A stretch of 20,763 nt of DNA from JBPBPI01 sp050954885 (GTDB taxonomy: Bacteria; Pseudomonadota; Alphaproteobacteria; Caedimonadales; Caedimonadaceae): assembly GCA_050954885.1 (NCBI GenBank), contig JBPBPI010000193.1, positions 1-20,763 on the forward strand, in the 5' to 3' direction. Position 1 is the stretch's first letter. Each line of letters opens with the position of its first letter. The notes beneath the pieces are model-generated. The model was given only the letters and a program-made list of their open reading frames with translations. It searched no databases and was not told the origin of the DNA. A program made the position numbers and the translations under genes. This document shows, one piece after another, positions 14,774 to 20,763 of this stretch.

Positions 14774-15754
14774 ATGAAAGCACCTTCCTTTTGGCATCAA
14801 AAAAATTTCATTATCGCGGCTTTATTATCGCCCTTGGGATATCTTTATAGTGTTATAACACGCTGGATTGGCAAAAGAAAATCACCTATCAAACTAGCAT
14901 CGCCTGTCATTTGTGTAGGAAATTTGGTCATGGGCGGGGCTGGTAAAACGCCTGTGGCGTTGATGCTGGCAGAAATCTTACAACAGCAACGTAAGAATGT
15001 TCATTTTCTCACCCGCGGTTATGGGGGCAACCTTAAAGGTCCCGTTCAAGTTAATCAACATCACACGCATCAAGATGTGGGGGATGAACCTTTAATTTTA
15101 GCCAAAGTAGCACCGACATGGATCTCTCGAGATCGTGCTTTAGGTGGGCAGGCTGCTGTACAAGCAGGTGCTGAGATCATTATTCTTGATGATGGTCATC
15201 AAAACATGTCGTTGGCCAAAGATATTTCGCTTCTTGTCATCGATAGTGATTATGGCCATGGTAACGGTTATGTCTTTCCAGCAGGTCCCTTGCGTGAATC
15301 TGTAGCTCAAGGATTTGAGCGCGCTGATGGTATTATTTTGGTTGGCGAAAAGCCTTTTTCAATGTCGCCCTCATTGCCTTTTATTCGCGTGAGCTTTTTG
15401 CCTTTACAAGAAGATCTTAAAAAATTAACAGACCAGTCTATTATTGTTTTTGCCGGCATCGGTAGACCAAATAAATTTTTTCAAATGCTCGAGTCACATC
15501 AAATAGAGTATAATTTTAAAATTCTTGAAAAAATTGCCTATGCCGATCATCATGTATATACCTTAAAAGAAATGGCAGCTTTGCAAGCCAAAGCACAGCA
15601 TCAAAATGCCATTCTTGTAACCACCGAAAAAGATTTGATGAGATGCCAGAATTTAGAAAAAATACATAAGGTTCGGATTGTCTCTCATCTTATAGAAGGC
15701 AATTGGAATGATTTTTGGCATACAGTAAACATGAAATTGGAAAATAAAATATGA
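14774..15754 (+). CDS. lpxK: Tetraacyldisaccharide 4'-kinase
   Basis: LpxK phosphorylates the 4' position of the tetraacyl disaccharide to give lipid IVA, at the inner membrane. From ATG 14774 it has 326 residues. This start gives the family N-terminus MKAPSFWHQ, while a GTG at 14765 would overlap the waaA stop and add three residues. Seen: an amphipathic/hydrophobic N-terminal anchor (about 12-28, LLSPLGYLYSVITRWIG); ICVGNLVMGGAGKTPVAL (about 46-63) with the Walker A-type loop; the RGYGG element; DVGDEPLILA; LDDGHQNMSLAKDI, where the family has DDG-x-QH/N; GNGYVFPAGPLRE; and TEKDLMRC near the C-terminus. Its stop shares the ATGA at 15751-15754 with lpxL, a sign of coupled translation. Confidence 0.95.
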   Translation: MKAPSFWHQKNFIIAALLSPLGYLYSVITRWIGKRKSPIKLASPVICVGNLVMGGAGKTPVALMLAEILQQQRKNVHFLTRGYGGNLKGPVQVNQHHTHQDVGDEPLILAKVAPTWISRDRALGGQAAVQAGAEIIILDDGHQNMSLAKDISLLVIDSDYGHGNGYVFPAGPLRESVAQGFERADGIILVGEKPFSMSPSLPFIRVSFLPLQEDLKKLTDQSIIVFAGIGRPNKFFQMLESHQIEYNFKILEKIAYADHHVYTLKEMAALQAKAQHQNAILVTTEKDLMRCQNLEKIHKVRIVSHLIEGNWNDFWHTVNMKLENKI

Positions 15755-16647
15755 ATAAAATAAAACATTTCTTATTGGATTGTTGTCAAACCTTTATGGC
15801 TTTCATACTTATATTATTTTTTTTATGTTTATCTTTTGAAAAAGCATCTAATTTAGCCGGTGCTTTAGGCCGGTGGATTGGTAGAAGATTCAAACCGTAT
15901 CGCACAAAAGCCGATCAAAATTTAAAGCGTGCCATGCCAGAGTTGTCTGATAAAAAACGACAGGAAATCATGGATGGCATGTTTGATAATTTGATGCGCA
16001 CCATGACTGAATATTGCAAAATTTATCAACTTAAAATTTACGACTCAGAAAGTCGCGTTGAGGTTGTGGGTGCTGATATCATTGATCAGCTGCGAGATGA
16101 TCAACAACCCGCGATTCTTTTTTTGGGGCATTTGGCCAATTGGGAAATCGGCACCATGGCAGGTCTTCAACGTGGATTAAATATCACCCAAGTGTATCGT
16201 AAACTTAATTACCCTATGTTAGATCGTTTGATCAATTTCATGCACAAATGGGTGGCCCAAGACGTGGTTGCCAAAGGTCCAGAAGGATCACGCCGTATTT
16301 TAAAAGCATTAAAAGAGGGACGTCATGTATCAATTTTAATGGACCAAAAATTAAATGAAGGTGAGTGGGTGCCCTTTTTTGGTATGCCCGCCAAGACAGC
16401 GATCACGGGGGCACGTTTGGCGCTTAAAAATAACTGTCCTTTTGTGCCAGTGCGGGTTGAAAGACTTGATGGCACGCGTTTTCGGGTGACCTATTACCCG
16501 CCTTTAAAAAGTTTAAAGGCAACACCTCAAGACCAATTAATGGATTTATTAAATCAGATGAATCAATTATTGGAAAGTTGGATCCGGGCGCGTCCCGAAC
16601 AATGGCTTTGGATTCACAATCGCTGGCCCCGGGGTCATAAAAAATAA
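15751..16647 (+). CDS. lpxL: Lipid A biosynthesis acyltransferase (LpxL/HtrB family)
   Basis: This membrane-anchored acyltransferase adds a secondary acyl chain to Kdo-lipid IVA. The 298-residue protein has one N-terminal hydrophobic segment (about 13-28, FMAFILILFFLCLSF) and the LABLAT catalytic motif H-x4-E as His127 and Glu132 in GHLANWEIG. Further family features are the QVYRKLN segment, VAKGPEGSRRILKALKEGRHVSILMDQKLNEG, VPFFGMPAKT, ALKNNCPFVPVRVERLDGTRF and the C-terminal ARPEQWLWIHNRWP. The ATG overlaps the lpxK stop. Which of the LpxL or LpxM positions and which acyl chain it uses is not decidable here. It ends the LPS operon; the next gene lies 66 bp on with its own strong Shine-Dalgarno. 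Confidence 0.93.
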   Translation: MNKIKHFLLDCCQTFMAFILILFFLCLSFEKASNLAGALGRWIGRRFKPYRTKADQNLKRAMPELSDKKRQEIMDGMFDNLMRTMTEYCKIYQLKIYDSESRVEVVGADIIDQLRDDQQPAILFLGHLANWEIGTMAGLQRGLNITQVYRKLNYPMLDRLINFMHKWVAQDVVAKGPEGSRRILKALKEGRHVSILMDQKLNEGEWVPFFGMPAKTAITGARLALKNNCPFVPVRVERLDGTRFRVTYYPPLKSLKATPQDQLMDLLNQMNQLLESWIRARPEQWLWIHNRWPRGHKK

Positions 16648-16713
16648 TGTTTTAATTTATTGCTTTAAATTATAAAATTTTATGATAAAAATCAAAAATT
16701 TCAGGAGTAAAAT

Positions 16714-17715
16714 ATGAAATTTCTTTTAAAATCAATGGCAACTTTGCTTTTAGTCTTGCCATTATGGGCAAGTGAACAAGATGCGCAAAATTTGCCTATG
16801 CAGCCAACTGTTTCTATTGAATCATTAGATCCAGATATGATTCACGCGAGTCTTGCAAGACTTAAAGCAGCTTCTCAAGGCTTGCTTCATGGTTTTCCGT
16901 TGGGAGAAGACGGATTTTGTACGTTCAATCAAGATTACGTTTATATTACCTTTCCAGGAACGCAAGATCTTGCCGAACTTAAACCCCTTCTTACAAATGA
17001 TGTAGCTCATGAAGAATTGACTCAAGGAAGGGTTATGAAATGGTCTCATGAGCGGTTTGAACAATATAAGGATATACTATTTAATAATATTTTAAATTAT
17101 TCCGAAGATTTTGAGATAAGTTTATATTCTTTGAAATATATTATCGAGGGACACAGTATCGGCAGTGTTTTTACGCCATTGGCTGCTTTATACATTGATA
17201 GTCAAAAAGGAATTTTGGTCAGTCTTGATGAAAGTCTAGAAATTAAAATCATAAATTACGGACCCGTTTTTACCTTTGATACGCAAGCCGCAGAGGTTTA
17301 TAATCAACGATTTAAAGATCATCACATTAACTTTATGTTAAAAGAAGATAAAATTCCGCCCTTTTCAACCGGTGACTTTAGTCAAGAAAATTTAGTCTCT
17401 TTTCTCTTTAACGGATCAGCACATCTTTTCTCTATACCTTGCCTTGATTATTTGAATACAGAAGTACCAGAATATAATTTTAAACCTATTGGAATAAATA
17501 TTGAATTATCAGCTGAAGATTCAAGTTTGTATCAACAAAATGTAAATGCTAAAATTATACCGACTAAAAGTTTAAATCCTGTATTTACTTTGGCCATTCA
17601 ATTTATTCCAATTGCTGCCGAGTCTATTGCAAAGATATGGAATGCCCATCAATTGGATGTTTATGAAAATGTGATTAAGGCAGTTTTGATACAAGCTCAA
17701 GAAGAAAAAAACTAG
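16714..17715 (+). CDS. Secreted class 3 lipase-like protein
   Basis: The protein has 333 residues. A signal peptide (about 1-20, FLLKSMATLLLVLPLWAS) makes it an exported protein. The mature sequence follows the order of Lipase_3 (alpha/beta hydrolase) domains: DYVYITFPGTQDLAEL (74-89), where the family has the oxyanion 'v.fRGT.d..d'; IIEGHSIGSVFTPLAALY (143-160) with the GxSxG nucleophile Ser148; IINYGPVFTFDTQAAEVYNQRF (179-200), matching 'tfG.PrvGn..fa..f'; KEDKIPPF (210-217) with the candidate Asp212; and a candidate His237 (GSAHLF). The substrate may be a phospholipid, bacterial or host. AGGAG lies seven bases before the ATG, the best ribosome binding site nearby. The fold assignment is from motif order, not a search; the usual RGT Arg is Pro here (FPGT). 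Confidence 0.7.
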   Translation: MKFLLKSMATLLLVLPLWASEQDAQNLPMQPTVSIESLDPDMIHASLARLKAASQGLLHGFPLGEDGFCTFNQDYVYITFPGTQDLAELKPLLTNDVAHEELTQGRVMKWSHERFEQYKDILFNNILNYSEDFEISLYSLKYIIEGHSIGSVFTPLAALYIDSQKGILVSLDESLEIKIINYGPVFTFDTQAAEVYNQRFKDHHINFMLKEDKIPPFSTGDFSQENLVSFLFNGSAHLFSIPCLDYLNTEVPEYNFKPIGINIELSAEDSSLYQQNVNAKIIPTKSLNPVFTLAIQFIPIAAESIAKIWNAHQLDVYENVIKAVLIQAQEEKN

Positions 17716-17733
17716 AACCCTTTGATTTCACTG

Positions 17734-17765
17734 ATTCTCAGACAAAATCATCATTGTCTGAGAAT
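17734..17765 (+). terminator. Hairpin terminator after the lipase-like gene
   Basis: ATTCTCAGACAA (17734-17745) and TTGTCTGAGAAT (17754-17765) form a perfect 12-pair stem with an eight-base loop, followed by TTGTTT on the plus strand. It starts 18 bases after the stop at 17715 and ends 12 bases before the end of the convergent RND gene, which it could also help terminate. Confidence 0.8.
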
Positions 17766-17777
17766 TTGTTTAATCAC

Positions 17778-20690
17778 TTAAACGATAACAGGATTAAGTT
17801 GAGGGTCTTTAGAATATTTATCTAATTTCACGAAAACCACGGGCGTGATATATAAGGTCAGTAGTTGTGACAAAATTAATCCACCAACGATGGCAATGCC
17901 CATGGGCCGGCGCAGTTCAGCACCGGCGCCTAAGCCCAAAGCAATTGGCATGGTTCCCATAAGTGCCGCCATGGTGGTCATCATGATGGGACGGAATCGT
18001 CGCCCGGCGGCTTCTATAATCGCCTCTTGAGCCTTAATCTTTTGATCTCGCTTACATTGCAAGGCATAGTCCACCATCATAATGGCATTTTTCTTCATGA
18101 TGCCAATCAGCAAAATAATACCGATAAAGCTGATGGCATCCAATTGAAGTCCTGTGATGTAAAGCGCTAGCAAAGCGCCAATGCCAGCGGTAGGAATACC
18201 TGACAAAATGGTGATAGGATGGATAAAACTTTCATACAACATACCCAAAACAATATATATCGCCAAGATAGAAGCCAGTAAAATCCAGCCACTTCCTTTG
18301 GTTGATTCTTCAAACACTTTGGCGGATCCCTGAAAAATTGAAAAAATATCTTTGCCTTCGAACAATTTTTCTTCAAGCTGGTTAATTTTTTGAATAACGT
18401 CGCCCAGGCTGATCCCAGGGTTTAAATTAAAAGACAAGGTGACCGCAGGCAATTGATTGTAATGATTAACGGTCAAGGTGGTTGCCTCAGGTGTTAGCTT
18501 TACCATAGAATCGAGAGAAATTAATTGGTTGCGATTGTTTTTGGCATAAATATGAGACAAGTCTTGAGCCGATCTTGATTTGTCTTCAAAAGATCTTAAA
18601 ATCACTTGATAGGTGTTCAAGCTGCCATAAATGAGAGAGACTTGTTGATCACCGAAAGCAAAATTTAAAGCGTCGTTGATAGCATTGACGCTCACGCCCA
18701 AAAGATAAGCCCGATCACGATCAATATCAACACGCAATTGCGAGCTGTTGAGTGTGATATCGCTGCCAACATCAATGATGCCCGGAATTTTACCCAGTTC
18801 ACTTTGCATGGCATTGGCAACACTATAAAGTTGTTTAGTATCCGAACCTTGTAAGGTATAGACATACTGACTTTTGGCCAAAGATCCCCCAACACGCAGA
18901 TTTTGAACGACTTGCATATAAACTTTTATTTCAGGAATATCGTTAAATTGTGCGCGAAGATGATTCATAACCACGGTTGCTGAATTTTTACGCTGTGAAA
19001 AAGGTTTTAGACGAATAAAAAACCGTCCATTATTGAGGGCTTGCGTGGTCGATGAGGCACCAATGCTGGCGTTGTAGACATCAATATCAGAATTTTCATC
19101 CAAAATGTGCATCACTTTGTGATGAACCTTAGTCATGGCTTTGAAAGAAATATCTGAATTGGCTTCGGTCACGCCATAAATGAGTCCGGTGTCTTCATTG
19201 GGAAAAAATCCTTTAGGGATTACAATCAACAATCCAACATTAATCAACAACATAAGTGCCAAAATAACAAGGGTCAGATTTTGATGTTTCATAACGCGGT
19301 TTAAAGAAGAGACGTAACGCATGCGTAATTTTTCAAAAAAGTGTTGAAATTTTTCCATGATCACGTTGTTAAAATATTGTATCCAATACAGTGGTGATAC
19401 TTTTGATCTAACACGCGTTTCAACTTGCTTTTCCATTTTTTGATGAGAGGTTAAAAGATAACGTGACATCATGGGAGAGACGGTAAGTGCAATAAATCCC
19501 GATAATAAAATGGCAAAGGAGAGGGTCATGCCAAATTCATGAAATAAACGACCGACAATGCCTTGAAGCAATAAAATGGGCAGAAAAACAGCGACCAAAG
19601 AAAAGGTCATGGATAAAATCGTGAATGTAATTTCCCGCGACCCTAAAATAGCTGCCGTGAGATTATCTTTTTTTTCTTCGATATAATGCGCAATATTTTC
19701 CATCACCACGATGGCATCATCGACCACAAATCCCACCGACAACGTGAGTGCTAGTAAGGTTAAATTGTTAAGGCTATAGCCAAAATAATACATGAGAACA
19801 AAGGTGCCCATCATCGATAGCGGCAAAGTGAGAGCCGGAATGAACGTGGCAGAAAAACTTTGAAGAAAAAGGTAGATCACACCGACGACCAAGACAACAC
19901 TGAGAAGAAATGTGATTTCAACATCTTCAACTGAATCTCGAATTGAAGTCGATCGGTCTGTTACAATATCAATACTTACGGTGGGCGGCAGATGATTTCT
20001 TATACCAGGAAGCAGGTTTAAGGCAGCATCAACTACTTCAATAGTATTGGCACCCGGCTGCCGGCTAACCGCCAAAAGAATACAGCGATCTTTCATAAAC
20101 CAAGCGGCAGTCCGATCGTTAGCCACACTGTTGACGGCTTTTCCAATATCTTTAACACGCAAAGATTCGTTCTCGTGATTGGAAAGAATAAGATTGTCGT
20201 AATCTTTAGCTTCAAATAACTCACTGGACGATTTGATAATCTGCGTTTCAAAATCACCATTCAATTGACCGGTTGGAGAATTGACATTGGCATTGTTTAA
20301 AGCTTGGCCAATTTCAGTCAATGACAGATTGCGCAATGCCGCCAGTTGAGCATCAATATAAATTCTGACGGCAAATTGTTGAGGACCTTGTAGTTCTACT
20401 TGAGCAACGCCTGGCAAAATACTGATTTGATCTGCAATCCGTTGGGCATAATCGTTGACTTTATAAAGGGGAAAATGTTCTGAGCGAACAGCTAAATAAA
20501 GAACAGGCTGTTCAGAAGGATCCACTTTTTTATAGGTAGGGGGTGTTGGTAAGTTTTGTGGCAAACTTTTTTGAGCCGCACTAATGGCTTGACCGACGTC
20601 TTGGGCCGCGGCGTCAATATCACGATTCAAATTAAATTGAATATTCACACTGGTTGATCCGGATGTACTATAGCTGATTGACGTAATGAT
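17778..20690 (-). pseudogene. RND efflux permease (MdtB/MdtC-like), 5' end lost to IS insertion
   Basis: This is an inner-membrane pump of the hydrophobe/amphiphile efflux-1 RND family that would expel drugs or other amphiphiles using the proton gradient. From GTG 20648 the frame has 956 codons. Similarity to MdtC continues upstream through about 12-14 more codons (TSISYSTSGSTS), then stops, with an in-frame TAA at 20718-20720. MdtC has about 80 residues ahead of this point, including transmembrane helix 1, so the start is missing. The rest looks intact: porter domain segments; TM2 onward from about 245; the proton-relay pair Asp310/Asp311 (GFVVDDAIVVMEN); Lys853 (IMKKNAIMMVDYAL); RFRPIMMTTMAALMG; and a normal C-terminus. 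No internal stop or frameshift is present, so inactivation looks recent. The GTG is not a credible native start. The usual membrane fusion partner is not in the window. Confidence 0.85.
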
Positions 20691-20763
20691 TTGTCTTTGA
20701 TATTTTGAGTGAATGAGTTACGGATATAGCATAGATTTAAGGGAACGTGTTCTGTTTTATATT
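20685..20763 (+). mobile_element. Left end of an IS630-family insertion sequence
   Basis: RND similarity ends near 20684-20690 on the minus strand, and a transposase frame begins on the plus strand at 20713. The 20-30 bases between them would hold the left terminal inverted repeat. TA dinucleotides, the IS630 target, occur at 20684-20685 and 20701-20702; the first coincides with the last well-aligned RND codon. The other end and the target duplication lie beyond the window, so the exact boundary is inferred. Confidence 0.65.
20713..20763 (+). CDS. IS630-family transposase, N-terminal fragment (cut by window edge)
   Basis: Seventeen codons from ATG 20713 to the last base read MSYGYSIDLRERVLFYI. 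IS630-family transposases typically begin with 'M..YS.DLR.kVv.yi', the first helix of the helix-turn-helix DNA-binding region. An in-frame TGA directly precedes the ATG, fixing the start. The catalytic DDE region is outside the window. Only 17 residues are visible, but they match the family start well and fall exactly where the RND gene is broken. The element reads outward from the RND gene, in the opposite orientation. Confidence 0.7.
   Translation, partial: MSYGYSIDLRERVLFYI

Noticed and set aside
20646..20648. GTG 20648 as the native start of the RND permease
   Set aside because: RND similarity continues upstream of it, and a protein starting here would lack transmembrane helix 1 and part of the porter domain. 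It is only the first start-like codon after the break.
1..20763. CRISPR array, tRNA/rRNA genes, prophage or restriction-type defence system
   Set aside because: I saw no regularly spaced repeats, no tRNA or rRNA sequence in the gaps, and no integrase, phage structural gene, nuclease or methyltransferase cluster. The only mobile signal is the IS at the right edge.

Overview
The window looks like part of a chromosome from an AT-rich alphaproteobacterium. The best inference is an obligately host-associated lineage of the Holosporales/Rickettsiales type. This rests on three observations: a three-gene proton-translocating transhydrogenase with a split alpha subunit (pntAA, pntAB, pntB); a single class II CCA-adding enzyme; and a high density of lineage-specific proteins with signal peptides, set in very AT-rich DNA between ordinary housekeeping genes. 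No rRNA, tRNA or CRISPR array was seen.

Layout. Positions 1-2873 are an accessory stretch. It holds a possible 3' end of a gene at the left edge, two unrecognised secreted proteins transcribed away from each other across a 408-bp AT-rich gap, and a secreted DUF6624-type protein. Positions 2946-8071 (minus strand) are one tight run, pntAA-pntAB-pntB-cca-lpxC, with gaps of 9-22 bp that suggest a single transcript. It joins NAD(P)H balance, tRNA 3'-end maturation and the committed step of lipid A synthesis. Positions 8173-9079 (minus) hold an eRF1-like host-attachment family protein and a small secreted protein with eight cysteines. Positions 9355-10317 (plus) encode another unrecognised secreted protein. 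It is followed by a striking perfect hairpin, then dps (iron storage and DNA protection) and rnhB (RNase HII).

Positions 11639-16647 (plus) are a lipid A/LPS core operon, msbA-waaA-lpxK-lpxL, with overlapping or nearly touching genes and a plausible promoter just upstream. With lpxC it covers deacetylation, 4'-phosphorylation, Kdo addition, secondary acylation and flipping of lipid A across the inner membrane. Directly downstream is a secreted protein that reads as a divergent class 3 lipase (GHSIG nucleophile elbow). It ends in a clear hairpin terminator that faces the RND gene.

The right end is the most dynamic part. An MdtB/MdtC-like RND efflux permease (minus strand) is intact over about 950 residues but lacks roughly its first 80. 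Exactly where its similarity stops, the plus strand starts an open frame, MSYGYSIDLRERVLFYI, that runs off the edge. It matches the N-terminus of IS630-family transposases. The pump gene therefore appears to be broken by an IS630-type insertion.
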